A program made the translations under genes and the position numbers. Positions 7,590 to 16,056 of a DNA stretch of 64,000 bases are shown piece after piece. Source of the DNA: CAZOWM01 sp964583615 (GTDB lineage: Bacteria > Spirochaetota > B62-G9 > DRHN01); NCBI GenBank assembly GCA_964583615.1, contig CAZOWM010000011.1, positions 1 through 64,000 on the forward strand, written 5' to 3'. Under the pieces are notes generated by a model, which saw only the letters and a program-made list of their open reading frames with translations, searched no databases and was not told the DNA's origin. Positions within the stretch are counted from its first letter, which is position 1, and each line of letters starts with the position of its first letter.

Positions 7590-7790
7590 GCAGGAGGTTT
7601 TATCGGCTAAATCAAAGGAATGAATCGATATCGGATCTTACTCTTTCCAGAAGATAGTGAAGATTGCATTGATGAGGATAATCCGGTTCTCTTGATTGAT
7701 GCTTATGCCGAGAGTTTATCCTTTTGTGCAAGAGATGTGGTCTTTTTGGAGCAGAATCGATAGCCATAGACGGCAGCAAATTATGTATGG
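7590..7790 (+). pseudogene. IS1182-type transposase remnant with internal deletion and frameshift
   Basis: The N-terminal transposase stretch is recognisable from about 7608: an IKG then MNRYRILLFPEDSEDCIDED and NPVLLIDAYAESL (stop at 7761-7763), matching the family pattern of FIxGxNR..LFPE..DDYI.EDNPVR.IDA.V.SL. A stop (TAA, 7605-7607) interrupts its start. From about 7708, in another frame, comes LLCKRCGLFGAESIAIDGSK, matching the segment that leads into the DDE catalytic core (vaIDGSKf). About 100-150 residues that normally separate these parts are missing, and the reading stops soon after. No terminal inverted repeats were found. The remaining bases to 7902 hold nothing I recognise apart from the fabG ribosome-binding site. 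Confidence 0.65.
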
Positions 7791-7902
7791 TTTTTGTACT
7801 AAAACTCATAAGTCGAATTCCCAGATCATAAACATCATATTCTTTAAAAAGAAACATTCCAGCAGGTTACAGTATTAGCCAAACATAAGGAGAGTTGATA
7901 AT

Positions 7903-8643
7903 ATGTTTAAAGACAAAGACTTGCAAGGAAAGGTTGCTTTGATTACAGGCGGAAGCCGTGGAATTGGACGGCAGACTGCACTTGCTCTTGCCCGCGCGGG
8001 TGCTGATATCGCGGTGAACTACCTCATAAACGAAAATGAAGCGAACAAGGTTCAAGCTGAAGTGGAAGGCTTCGGTTCGCGGTGCATAACCGTATGTGCA
8101 GACGTATCAAAGAGCAGTGATGTTGCTCGTATGATGGAAATGATTGTGAACAAACTTGGCGTGGTACAAATTCTTATAAACAACGCAGGAATAGCAAGAC
8201 CGCAATCTCTCCAGGAAATCAGTGAAAAGGATTGGGATGAAATAATCGAGACTAATCTTAAGTCCGCATTCCTCGTGACACAGGCAGTGCTTCCCGAAAT
8301 GCGTACAAAAGGCTGGGGTCGAATAGTCAATATGTCATCCGTTGCCGCGCAAATCGGGGGTGTTGTCGGCCCACACTATGCGGCATCGAAGGCAGGATTA
8401 ATAGGCTTGACACATTCATATGCATCCCTGCTGTCAAAAGAAGGAATAACTGTAAACACCATCGCTCCCGCCCTGATTGCCACTGAAATGGTCACACGGA
8501 ATCCAAACGCACGGCCGGATCTGATTCCCGTTGGACGCTTTGGTACTGTCGAAGAGGTTGCTGACGCCGTTGTAATGCTTGCGCGCAATGGTTACATCAC
8601 GGGCCAGACAATCAATATCAATGGGGGCTGGTACATGTGTTGA
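7903..8643 (+). CDS. fabG: short-chain dehydrogenase/reductase, FabG-like
   Basis: NAD(P)H-dependent SDR, most like 3-oxoacyl-ACP reductase. The Rossmann motif GGSRGIG (TGGSRGIGRQTALALA), NNAG, catalytic Ser in MSSVAAQIGG, and YAASK catalytic Tyr/Lys are all in place, and the C-terminus GQTINING is standard. The 246-residue length is normal. AAGGAG lies 8 bases before the ATG. It is not in a fab cluster: its neighbours are a transposase fossil and groEL, so a role in a peripheral oxidation or reduction is as likely as core fatty-acid synthesis. Confidence 0.85.
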   Translation: MFKDKDLQGKVALITGGSRGIGRQTALALARAGADIAVNYLINENEANKVQAEVEGFGSRCITVCADVSKSSDVARMMEMIVNKLGVVQILINNAGIARPQSLQEISEKDWDEIIETNLKSAFLVTQAVLPEMRTKGWGRIVNMSSVAAQIGGVVGPHYAASKAGLIGLTHSYASLLSKEGITVNTIAPALIATEMVTRNPNARPDLIPVGRFGTVEEVADAVVMLARNGYITGQTININGGWYMC

Positions 8644-8730
8644 TTAGATGAAGCATCCCAAATCACGGAACAGGACAGTATTGGAATTATTGCACAATCA
8701 TTTGAGGTCAATTCTATTTCTATAAATCGT

Positions 8731-8763
8731 AAAAAAAAGAGGAGAGAACAACGTCCTCTCCTC
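8731..8763 (-). terminator. intrinsic terminator of groEL
   Basis: On the minus strand GAGGAGAG (8763-8756) pairs with CTCTCCTC (8746-8739) over a 9-base loop, followed at once by eight T residues (8738-8731). Confidence 0.88.
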
Positions 8764-8788
8764 CGTAAAATATTCCCAGTAAGCGTGA

Positions 8789-10420
8789 TTAATACATACC
8801 TCCCATACCACCGCCTCCGGGCGGCATCGGCGGCATGTTATCCTTCTTTTCCGGTATGTCAGTGATGATCGTCTCAGTGGTGAGAAGCAGCGCGGCAACA
8901 CTGGCCGCGTTCTGAAGCTCAGACCTCACGACCTTCGCAGGATCGATGATTCCTTCCTTGAACATGTCGACCCACTTGAGTTCGTTTGCATCAAACCCTG
9001 CACTCCCCTTTTCGAGCTTTGCCTTTTCCACGATGATCGATCCGTCGACACCCGCATTGGCGGCAATCTGCCTCAACGGCTCCTCCAGAGCCCTGAGGAT
9101 AATATTCTTCCCGATTTTCTCGTCGCCGGTAAGCTCGAGCTTTTCAACAATAGGAATCGTTCTCAAAAGGGTGATTCCGCCGCCTGCGACGATTCCCTCT
9201 TCAACCGCTGCCCTTGTGGCCGAAAGCGCGTCCTCTACCCTGTGCTTTTTCTCTTTGAGCTCGATCTCTGTGGCTGCACCGACGTTTATGACAGCAACAC
9301 CGCCGGCAAGCTTTGCAAGGCGTTCCTGCAGTTTTTCACGGTCATAATCAGATGTGGTATCCTCGATCTGGTTTTTGATCTGACCGATTCTTCCCTTGAT
9401 CGCGCTGGATTCACCTGAGCCTTCTATGATGGTGGTATTTTCCTTGTCAACGCTCACTCTTTTTGCCTTTCCGAGATCCTTGACGGTTACGTTCTCGAGT
9501 TTCATGCCCATCTCTTCGGAAACCACCTTTCCTCCGGTAAGGATCGCGATATCTTCGAGCATCGCCTTTCTTCTGTCGCCAAAACCGGGCGCCTTGACTG
9601 CAACAACGTTCAGCGTTCCCCGTATCTTGTTCACGACGAGGGTCGCAAGCGCCTCTCCCTCTACATCTTCCGCAATGATAAGTAACGGTTTTCCCATCTG
9701 CGCGACTTTTTCAAGGATGGGAAGCAGATCCTTCATTGCGCTGATTTTCTTATCGTGTATGAGGATCATCGTATCCTCAATGACTGCGGTCATGTTTTCC
9801 GCATTCGTTACGAAATAGGGCGACAGATATCCTCTGTCAAACTGCATTCCTTCGACGACCTCGAGGTGCGTTTCCATGGACTTGGCTTCTTCAACCGTGA
9901 TAACTCCGTCTTTTCCGACCTTGTCCATTGCATCTGCAATCAGTTTTCCGATCTCAGGATCATTATTTGCCGAAATCGCCGCAATACTGGAGATCTGCTC
10001 TGCAGTCTCGATCTTCTTTGACATTTTTTTGATTTCTTCCACAACCACTTTTACGACCTTCTCGATTCCGCGCTTGATTCCCATCGGATTTGCCCCTGCC
10101 GTGACGTTTCTCAGGCCTTCCCGAATGATACGCTGTGCAAGGAGTGTGGCAGTTGTGGTCCCGTCTCCTGCGACATCGTTTGTTTTTGTGGCCACCTCCT
10201 TCACGAGCTGCGCACCCATATTTTCAAAAGGATCCTCGATTTCAATCTCTTTTGCAATCGTTACTCCATCATTGGTTACAGTAGGCGCGCCAAACTTCTT
10301 ATCCAAAACAACATTTCTTCCTTTAGGCCCAAGAGTCACTTTCACAGCATTGGCAAGCTGATCGACCCCTTTGAGAAGGGTCCTTCGTGATTCTTCGTCA
10401 AATAATAGTTGTTTTGCCAT
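8789..10420 (-). CDS. groL: chaperonin GroEL, 60 kDa
   Basis: Group I chaperonin subunit that folds proteins in an ATP-driven double-ring cage. The N-terminus (AKQLLFDEESRRTLLKGVDQ), the ATP-binding AGDGTTTATLLAQ and the Gly/Met-rich C-terminal tail GGGGMGGMY are clear, and 543 residues is normal. No groES is adjacent, unlike the common groESL operon. There is no CIRCE element upstream; instead a 7-bp inverted repeat (10441-10447 and 10468-10474) brackets the promoter region. A strong terminator follows. Two tRNA genes lie upstream on the same strand. Confidence 0.98.
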   Translation of the reverse strand: MAKQLLFDEESRRTLLKGVDQLANAVKVTLGPKGRNVVLDKKFGAPTVTNDGVTIAKEIEIEDPFENMGAQLVKEVATKTNDVAGDGTTTATLLAQRIIREGLRNVTAGANPMGIKRGIEKVVKVVVEEIKKMSKKIETAEQISSIAAISANNDPEIGKLIADAMDKVGKDGVITVEEAKSMETHLEVVEGMQFDRGYLSPYFVTNAENMTAVIEDTMILIHDKKISAMKDLLPILEKVAQMGKPLLIIAEDVEGEALATLVVNKIRGTLNVVAVKAPGFGDRRKAMLEDIAILTGGKVVSEEMGMKLENVTVKDLGKAKRVSVDKENTTIIEGSGESSAIKGRIGQIKNQIEDTTSDYDREKLQERLAKLAGGVAVINVGAATEIELKEKKHRVEDALSATRAAVEEGIVAGGGITLLRTIPIVEKLELTGDEKIGKNIILRALEEPLRQIAANAGVDGSIIVEKAKLEKGSAGFDANELKWVDMFKEGIIDPAKVVRSELQNAASVAALLLTTETIITDIPEKKDNMPPMPPGGGGMGGMY

Positions 10421-10459
10421 TTTAACTCCCTTTCCTTTCTACGAATTTTATTTGATGGA

Positions 10460-10488
10460 AAGATAATAATTCGTAATTTCAAAATCAA
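10460..10488 (-). promoter_or_regulatory. candidate groEL promoter with flanking inverted repeat
   Basis: Minus strand: TTGATT (10488-10483), 17-base spacer, TATCTT (10465-10460). ACGAATT at 10474-10468 and its complement AATTCGT at 10447-10441 (20 bases apart) flank the -10 box and start point, a possible operator. The -10 match is only fair. Confidence 0.4.
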
Positions 10489-10530
10489 GATTTTTCTTGA
10501 CTTCGGGAAAGCCGCCCGGCACACAAAAAA

Positions 10531-10603
10531 AGCCACCCATCGGATTCGAACCGATAACCTACGCATTACGAATGCGTTGCTCTACCGGCTGAGCTAGGGT
10601 GGC
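10531..10603 (-). tRNA. tRNA-Thr (anticodon CGT)
   Basis: A full cloverleaf can be drawn: 7-bp acceptor GCCACCC/GGGTGGC, D arm, anticodon stem ACGCA/TGCGT with loop TTCGTAA (anticodon CGT, reading ACG), and T loop TTCGAAT. The discriminator is T. The 3' CCA is not encoded. Seven bases separate it from the upstream tRNA-Phe. Confidence 0.96.
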
Positions 10604-10610
10604 AAGATTA

Positions 10611-10683
10611 TGCCGAGAGGCGGAATCGAACCGTCGACACGCGGATTTTCAGTCCACTGCTCTACCGACTGAGCTATCTCGGC
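10611..10683 (-). tRNA. tRNA-Phe (anticodon GAA)
   Basis: Acceptor GCCGAGA/TCTCGGC with discriminator A, and anticodon loop CTGAAAA giving GAA. The T loop is TTCGATT. CCA is not encoded. It is likely co-transcribed with tRNA-Thr (CGT). Confidence 0.96.
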
Positions 10684-10759
10684 ATTTCAATGTTGCAAAA
10701 ATGTACCATAATTACGTCAAAGAGTAAACTGTTTTTTCTCCCTCCCTGAGCTCCGCTGT

Positions 10760-10801
10760 AGATAACAAAAGCCCCTTTCCACGAAGGGGCTTTTATTATC
10801 T
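10760..10801 (-). terminator. terminator of flaA, possibly bidirectional
   Basis: AAAAGCCCCTT pairs with AAGGGGCTTTT, and flanking AGATAA/TTATCT extends the stem. T-runs occur on both sides, so it could stop transcription in either direction. It lies just beyond the flaA stop codon. Confidence 0.85.
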
Positions 10802-10822
10802 ATATTGATATTCAGGCGAAAA

Positions 10823-11755
10823 CTACTGTGCTTCGGTGACAGCGTGCTGCATTTTTATCTGTTCTTTTCTTCTGAGAACCTGAAGGAGGCCGAGCCTTCT
10901 GACCTCCGCGGCCCTCTTTGCATCTCTTCTCGCTTTCAGAATGCCCCATGCCTCCTCATCGTTGATGTCACGTTCAGTTTCGAGTATTGCAAGGTCGTAG
11001 ACCATCAGAACATCCTTTATATAGACCACGAAGTCTCCTCCGATCTGGCTGCCGTGGCGGTACACGGTAAAACCATCCAGTTTAATGGAGGGCATGTTTT
11101 CAGGATACAGTGGTTTTCTCACGAGATCCCGCTGTTTCACGTCAGTGACATAGTTGGGGTTCTCCCATGTGAGCGTTTTCCACCCATCGAAGTCGAGATA
11201 GCCGAGAAACATTTCCCTCACCGTATCGTTGGTGTCTTTGAGAGAAATTGAAAATCCGTGAGGAAAGTTTCTCCCCGTCACCCGTACCGATATCGACTTG
11301 ATCGTCCCCACATTGCTCAGCACTCCCTTGTTGACAAACTTCGTTCCCTGCCCGTCGCTGGTCCCGCCGTCTTCGTAAAAAGGAATCTCAAAGGGCGGGA
11401 TAAGGCTTGCCCAGGAGTTGAACGGTGCGGTGGGAAAGTGGATTCTCATGCCGAGAACTTCTCCGTTCATTTTTCCGCTTTCCACACCTTTGCAGTATGA
11501 GAGCACCCTGTTCTCGGGAGAGGCGGATGAAGGAGCGAGCTTCACGGACCAGTTCTGAATATCCAGATCGACCTTCAGCTCTTCAATGCCTTCCGCCATT
11601 GCACCGGGAAATTTTGAAAAATCGACGTCAGTATTCTCGAGGTTTGCAAAATCGATCAGCACCTGAGGTCCGCCGGAAATGTCCTGCTGGGCATAAAGAG
11701 TCACCACACAGAAAACCAGGAATACAAAAATTGCAAAGAATATAAGTTTCTTCAT
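10823..11755 (-). CDS. flaA: flagellar filament outer layer protein FlaA
   Basis: Sheath protein of the spirochaete periplasmic flagellar filament. A signal peptide (MKKLIFFAIFVFLVFCVVTL, cleavage near YAQ-QD) is followed by the FlaA domain, with SISVRVTGRNFPHGFSISL, FLGYLDFDGWKTLTWENPNY and VYIKDVLMVYDLA typical of the family. The 310-residue length is close to other FlaA1 proteins; the C-terminal 40 residues are charged. ATG 11755 has AAGGAG upstream. It forms a single-gene unit with a near-consensus promoter and a strong terminator. It is the best marker that this is a spirochaete. Confidence 0.93.
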   Translation of the reverse strand: MKKLIFFAIFVFLVFCVVTLYAQQDISGGPQVLIDFANLENTDVDFSKFPGAMAEGIEELKVDLDIQNWSVKLAPSSASPENRVLSYCKGVESGKMNGEVLGMRIHFPTAPFNSWASLIPPFEIPFYEDGGTSDGQGTKFVNKGVLSNVGTIKSISVRVTGRNFPHGFSISLKDTNDTVREMFLGYLDFDGWKTLTWENPNYVTDVKQRDLVRKPLYPENMPSIKLDGFTVYRHGSQIGGDFVVYIKDVLMVYDLAILETERDINDEEAWGILKARRDAKRAAEVRRLGLLQVLRRKEQIKMQHAVTEAQ

Positions 11756-11792
11756 GACCTGAACTCCTTTTCATCAGATTGATCTAAATATA

Positions 11793-11820
11793 ATTATATG
11801 CACAATTTTCATGCTGTCAA
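11793..11820 (-). promoter_or_regulatory. near-consensus sigma70 promoter of flaA
   Basis: Minus strand: TTGACA (11820-11815), 16-base spacer, TATAAT (11798-11793). Both hexamers are perfect. This fits housekeeping rather than sigma28 control of flaA, as reported for some spirochaete filament genes. Confidence 0.8.
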
Positions 11821-11914
11821 AAATATTTTATCTCTTACAACAATGTAAATAAGTTCTTTTTTTTTATCGGTAGAAAATGAGGATAACTTTACCCTTGTTT
11901 CGCGGGTTTCGGGT

Positions 11915-12397
11915 TTATTGAAAGGCTCTCTGAAGTGATAAATTGCAGAATGTGCTCACCGGTTCGATCCCCTCAATAAGGATCTTCACCTCTTTCAGTT
12001 CATGGACATTCATGAGGATAGAGTCAACGATTGAATCGATTGCCAGTGAAGGGTTTTTGTAGAGGCTGTCAATAAAGGTCCAGTCAAAGGAAATGTATGC
12101 GGTATTTCTTTTTACAATAATTTCCTTTACCTCGATATTTGGATCGAAAATGCGCTCATAGTTGTTCTGTATGGGACCGGAAATCAGTTCTTTCAGGATC
12201 CAGTAGATCCTGTCGTTCAGGGAACTGGTCTGCGGGATTGAGGACTTCTGAACGACAAGGTTTTCACTCTTCCTCTCCTTGAGAAGGAGTTTTACGGTTA
12301 CCATATTCCTGGTGCTGATCAGACTCATCACACAGGAAAAGATGAAAAAAAGAGCAACCGCCATGATGTAGTAGAGTCTGATCCTTTTTCTTTCCAT
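11915..12397 (-). CDS. GerMN-domain membrane-anchored protein
   Basis: 160 residues. One N-terminal transmembrane segment (about 9-27) is followed by a GerMN-type domain: the RIYWILKELISGP helix, AYISFDWTFID strand, and VKILIEGIEPVSTF match the L..LL.GP / ..vDfs..f / ..i.i.G pattern of this domain. It follows the amidase gene by 29 bases and is probably in the same operon. GerMN domains occur in spore and cell-wall proteins; beside an amidase, an envelope role is likely. No sporulation genes are present. Confidence 0.7.
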   Translation of the reverse strand: MERKRIRLYYIMAVALFFIFSCVMSLISTRNMVTVKLLLKERKSENLVVQKSSIPQTSSLNDRIYWILKELISGPIQNNYERIFDPNIEVKEIIVKRNTAYISFDWTFIDSLYKNPSLAIDSIVDSILMNVHELKEVKILIEGIEPVSTFCNLSLQRAFQ

Positions 12398-12426
12398 GTC
12401 CCCCTCCTGTGTACATCAATTATAAA

Positions 12427-13617
12427 TCAAAATGATGGTTTTGTAAATCCTTCTGTTCTTCTGAACTCGGAAATAAAATCGCTGATCCCGTCGGTAATGC
12501 CCCGTGCGATTTTTTTCTGGTACTCCCCCTGAAGCATCTTCATCGACTCTTCTCTGTTCGTTACGAAACCGATTTCCACAAGCGCTCCCGGCATTTTCGA
12601 AGACTTGAGCACGTAAAAAAATGCGTTCTTGACCCCCCGGTCGACGCTCTCTTTTCCGATAGCGGTCCTAAGCTGTTTCTGAATATAGGACGCGAGCCGC
12701 ATGCTCTCCCTCCTGTACTCCACATCAACGATCCTGTTGATGATTTCAACGAGGTAATCGTCATAATTCTCATATTCGAACGTGAGGACCGAGTTTTCCA
12801 TGGATGCGACCTTTCTCGCCTCTTCGTCGAGCGGGCTGAGAGAAAGATAGTAGGTTTCAAATCCCTGTGATCCTGTATTAAAGCTCGCGTTGGCGTGGAT
12901 GCTGATGAAGAGCGCATTCTCATCGGGGCCGATAGTGTTCGCAAACCGTCCGCGCTCTTCGAGGCTGAGAAACACGTCCTTTTCCCGCGTTATGAGGATT
13001 TTTTTATCCCTGAACTTCCTTCGCAGCTCTTCGTAGAGCGCGAGCGAGACGCCCAAAACGATGTCCTTTTCCTTGATTCCGCTGTGCCCCACTCCGCCGG
13101 GGTCCTTTCCACCGTGCCCGGGATCGATAATAATAGTCTGTATATCGAACGCGTTGCCGGCTTCAGGCGTTCTCCGTTTTTGCTGAGTGCCCCTGGACAC
13201 GCTTTGAGATACCACAGCATCCGGTCCCACGGCAAACCGCCCGTCGGTGTATGACCACCTCACTGCCCTTCCCAAAATCCTCCTGAGGATGACATCAACC
13301 CCCTGTGCGGGGATGAGCACCATGCCTTCAGCAATGCGCACAGGCGACGGGAGATGAAGGATATCTTTTTGTATGAACACCTCGTTTGTACCAGGCACGA
13401 GACGCGCCTGTTTTCCATCTTTCCCGAGCGTCACCATTCCGGTTGCCGCATCGAAAGAGAAATCAAGCTCGAATTGTTCGACGACCACGTCGAAAGGGAC
13501 ATAGTCGGGCCTCTGCGGCTCCTGAGGCAAGCCTGCGGCATATACGCCGTATGCAGCCGAAGCGAGGAGTGCGAAAATCAATGCGAGAAAAAGAAACTGT
13601 TTATTTTTTCCGTCCAT
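12427..13617 (-). CDS. N-acetylmuramoyl-L-alanine amidase (Amidase_3)
   Basis: Exported zinc hydrolase cleaving the muramoyl-alanine bond of peptidoglycan. The signal peptide spans about residues 1-27 (cleavage near YAAG). Residues about 30-140 resemble the beta-rich substrate-binding or AMIN-like N domains. The catalytic domain begins at IIIDPGHGGKDPG (Zn ligand His), then the second Zn ligand Glu, SIHAN (His) and the catalytic Glu in GALVEIGFVTN. I start at ATG 13617 (MDGKNKQ), which overlaps the upstream gene by 17 bases, rather than an earlier in-frame codon at 13635. It sits downstream of sugar-modifying genes and upstream of a GerMN protein. Confidence 0.92.
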   Translation of the reverse strand: MDGKNKQFLFLALIFALLASAAYGVYAAGLPQEPQRPDYVPFDVVVEQFELDFSFDAATGMVTLGKDGKQARLVPGTNEVFIQKDILHLPSPVRIAEGMVLIPAQGVDVILRRILGRAVRWSYTDGRFAVGPDAVVSQSVSRGTQQKRRTPEAGNAFDIQTIIIDPGHGGKDPGGVGHSGIKEKDIVLGVSLALYEELRRKFRDKKILITREKDVFLSLEERGRFANTIGPDENALFISIHANASFNTGSQGFETYYLSLSPLDEEARKVASMENSVLTFEYENYDDYLVEIINRIVDVEYRRESMRLASYIQKQLRTAIGKESVDRGVKNAFFYVLKSSKMPGALVEIGFVTNREESMKMLQGEYQKKIARGITDGISDFISEFRRTEGFTKPSF

Positions 13618-15346
13618 AATATTCAAATGTATCACCTAATCGAAATATCTTTGCGCACATCGTGTACACTGCTCGTAAGACTTTTTTTTGTGCATTCAGG
13701 CCGAGCACGCTGAAAAACCTCTCCGGATGAATACCGCTCACGTATATCTTCCGCTTTTGAAATCCGAAGCGCTTCAACACCCTTGTGAGGTTGCGGGGTG
13801 TAGTATCGAAATAGTGGTCTTTCGGGTGATTTTGGATATACTGTTTTCTGTTCACCCTGTAGCTGATGCCCGCCCTGTTCGGGAGCGCAATCGCGATTAT
13901 TCCGCCCTGTTTCAGTATCCTGTGCGCTTTCTCGAAGACTTCCTCCGCGTTTTTGAAGTGTTCGACCACGTAGAAAAACGTGACCGCATCGTATGAATCC
14001 GACGCGATTTTAGCATCGAGAAACGAACCGTGAATGATATCTACACCCAGGTTTTGCTTCCCCCACGTGCCCGCAAAAAGGGATACTTCCACACCGCGCG
14101 CATTCCACCCCCGCTTCAACGCGCACTCCACGAAAAATCCCAGGGCGCACCCGATATCGAGGAGCCCTCCGCGTTTCGCATAAAGGCGCTCTATGCATTC
14201 CATCCTCCGCGTCCCGTTTCGGACGATGTTTGCTCTGTCCTCTATATAGGTCTTTCCGTACTGTGCCCTGTACTCTTTCAAAAAGTAGTTGTCTTCGTAA
14301 TCCGGTTTTCCCTCACTGATATCATAGAGGAAAAGATCGCCGCACTTCCTGCAACGAAAGAGGGTGTATTCGTCCGTTCTCTTCAGCGCCACGGCACCGG
14401 AGTGGTGAAGCAGACAGTTCCTTCGCGCGCCGTGCAGCGCCCTCTTCATGATCGACACCACACGTTCTGTCCCCTTTCCGTCAACAAGGGTTTTGTTTCT
14501 TTCTGCGTACTCCCTGAGTACGTGCTCATCGCAGAGTGTTTCGGACAGCCTCCGGACGAGATCTTCTCTTCTGATATTACCCCGGTATCCGAGGTTTATC
14601 GCGGAGACGTGGTTCGCAAGCAGGAAATGGTAGGAGGAATGGTTGAACAGCACCACCGGAGTTCCCAAAAAAAACGCCTCGTACATCGTGATCCCGAAGG
14701 AAGTTATCAGCACCCTGGCGTTGCTGATGATCTCGTGCAGGTGCATGGGGCTGTCGATGACGTTGCCGCGAAGCCCCACGAGAGAGTGCTCGAAAAAAGG
14801 GCCTCTGACGATATCGGGTGCAATACCGAGCTCATTGAGGCACGATACAACCGCGCCCGTGAGGTTATGCGGGTCACTCCCTCCGAAGCTCACCACCGTC
14901 CCCTTTTTTTCCTGATAGGGAACGCGCGGAACCGCGAATATTCTGTTATCAAAAATCATGTACTCGGGACCGCGGAAATTCGTACACACGTCCTCGAGCG
15001 CGGGAAGCGGGGAAACAGTAATGTGCGCATATTTTATTCCCGCCTTACCGTCATCTATGGAAACGACCGGGGCCGTGCGTGTCAGACGTCTCATCACACC
15101 AACACTCGTGTCGCGCATGTCTGTGACGATGAGATCGGCCTGTGCGGTGGTTCGAATGTCCTCTGCGAAGCTCAAGTGTTCGAATCTACGTGAGTCTGCA
15201 GCAGACGAGCAGCGTCTCTTTTTCAGCGCCAGGGTGCTCGAAAAAAGGCCATCAGCTCCTCCTGCGAGCGACGCGCACCGCTTCAGGTGGCCCATCCCGT
15301 AGTGTGCCCCCGCTGCCGTGCAGAAAACAATCCGTGGCTTCGACAT
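13601..15346 (-). CDS. PseG/SpsG-like protein fused to zinc ribbon and SAM methyltransferase
   Basis: 581 residues in three parts. Residues about 1-300 resemble PseG/SpsG-type sugar-nucleotide hydrolases or glycosyltransferases of the GT-B fold: AAGAHYGMGHLKRCASLA at the N-terminus, VSIDDG, SFGGSDPHNLT, and SFGITMYEAFFLGTPVV. A small Cys pair follows (FRCRKCGDLF, about 330-340). Residues about 385-520 form a class I SAM methyltransferase with LLDIGCALGFFVECAL, the acidic loop residues, and a proline-rich LKQGGIIAIALPN strand. The gene follows an SpsF-like cytidylyltransferase by 6 bases. A role in building a methylated, activated surface sugar is inferred. The exact substrate cannot be told. 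Confidence 0.8.
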   Translation of the reverse strand: MSKPRIVFCTAAGAHYGMGHLKRCASLAGGADGLFSSTLALKKRRCSSAADSRRFEHLSFAEDIRTTAQADLIVTDMRDTSVGVMRRLTRTAPVVSIDDGKAGIKYAHITVSPLPALEDVCTNFRGPEYMIFDNRIFAVPRVPYQEKKGTVVSFGGSDPHNLTGAVVSCLNELGIAPDIVRGPFFEHSLVGLRGNVIDSPMHLHEIISNARVLITSFGITMYEAFFLGTPVVLFNHSSYHFLLANHVSAINLGYRGNIRREDLVRRLSETLCDEHVLREYAERNKTLVDGKGTERVVSIMKRALHGARRNCLLHHSGAVALKRTDEYTLFRCRKCGDLFLYDISEGKPDYEDNYFLKEYRAQYGKTYIEDRANIVRNGTRRMECIERLYAKRGGLLDIGCALGFFVECALKRGWNARGVEVSLFAGTWGKQNLGVDIIHGSFLDAKIASDSYDAVTFFYVVEHFKNAEEVFEKAHRILKQGGIIAIALPNRAGISYRVNRKQYIQNHPKDHYFDTTPRNLTRVLKRFGFQKRKIYVSGIHPERFFSVLGLNAQKKVLRAVYTMCAKIFRLGDTFEYYGRKK

Positions 15347-15352
15347 GAGATG

Positions 15353-16039
15353 CTATTTTCCTTTATTGTCCAGAAAAACGAGTACGTCTGTTAGTTTTAT
15401 CGGCGTGCCGTTGTAGAGGTTTTCATATATTTCACTCATTTTACGGTAGTCCTCTTCCGTATCAACGGTAAGCCGCACGTCAGGCCGCGCCAGCGGGGGG
15501 TCGGGGTCTGCCCTGAGAACGAAAAAGGAATCCTCATGTCTGTAGATGTACTGCGTTATATGCTCTCTCTCAAAAGGGTCTGCCGCACGCGCATCGACCC
15601 GGAGGAGCGTTGTTCCACGTATCACCTCAATTCCGGTTCCGTAGGGCAGGGCCGGAAATGTTGTGAGGTCAGCTTTCTCTTTTTTGTGGAGAGAAAGCGC
15701 TCTTTGCGCATACTCTATATCCACAAGCGGGTTGTCGCCGGTCGCCCTGATTACACTGCGCAGGCCGTAGGTGTTGACCGCCTGTGCATAGCGTGAGAGC
15801 ACGTCGTTTTCGCTCCCCACAAGCACCTCCGCACCGTGCGCCCTTGCTGTTTCCCTGATGAGCGGCTCGGTATCGGCGGTCGTGGCAACGATGATGCCGT
15901 CGGAGCCTCTCACCTCCTTCAGCCGAAGGAGAATGTGCTCAAAAATCGACATTCCTTTCAGGGGAAAAAGGAGCTTGCCGGGGAGCCTTGTCGAGGAAAT
16001 CCGTACCTGCAGTACAACACAATCCTTCTGCCTATTCAC
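15353..16039 (-). CDS. SpsF-like cytidylyltransferase
   Basis: Nucleotidyltransferase of the CMP-KDO/CMP-sialate synthetase type, COG1861/SpsF-like. The signature is VVLQVRISSTRLPGKLLFPL, with the Mg/nucleotide Asp in RATGDNPLVD and the C-terminal RLTVDTEEDY. The 228-residue length is usual. It would activate a sugar acid or amino sugar as its CMP derivative. The gene lies between the spiro-SPASM gene (18 bases upstream) and the PseG-like fusion, so the three probably act on one glycan. Confidence 0.85.
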   Translation of the reverse strand: MNRQKDCVVLQVRISSTRLPGKLLFPLKGMSIFEHILLRLKEVRGSDGIIVATTADTEPLIRETARAHGAEVLVGSENDVLSRYAQAVNTYGLRSVIRATGDNPLVDIEYAQRALSLHKKEKADLTTFPALPYGTGIEVIRGTTLLRVDARAADPFEREHITQYIYRHEDSFFVLRADPDPPLARPDVRLTVDTEEDYRKMSEIYENLYNGTPIKLTDVLVFLDNKGK

Positions 16040-16056
16040 TTTCTCTTCATATAGTA

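Noticed and set aside
8644..8730. Gap after fabG searched for a small gene
   Set aside because: No frame with a ribosome-binding site or recognisable product; only the groEL terminator follows.
10421..10530. CIRCE element upstream of groEL
   Set aside because: TTAGCACTC-N9-GAGTGCTAA is not present on either strand.
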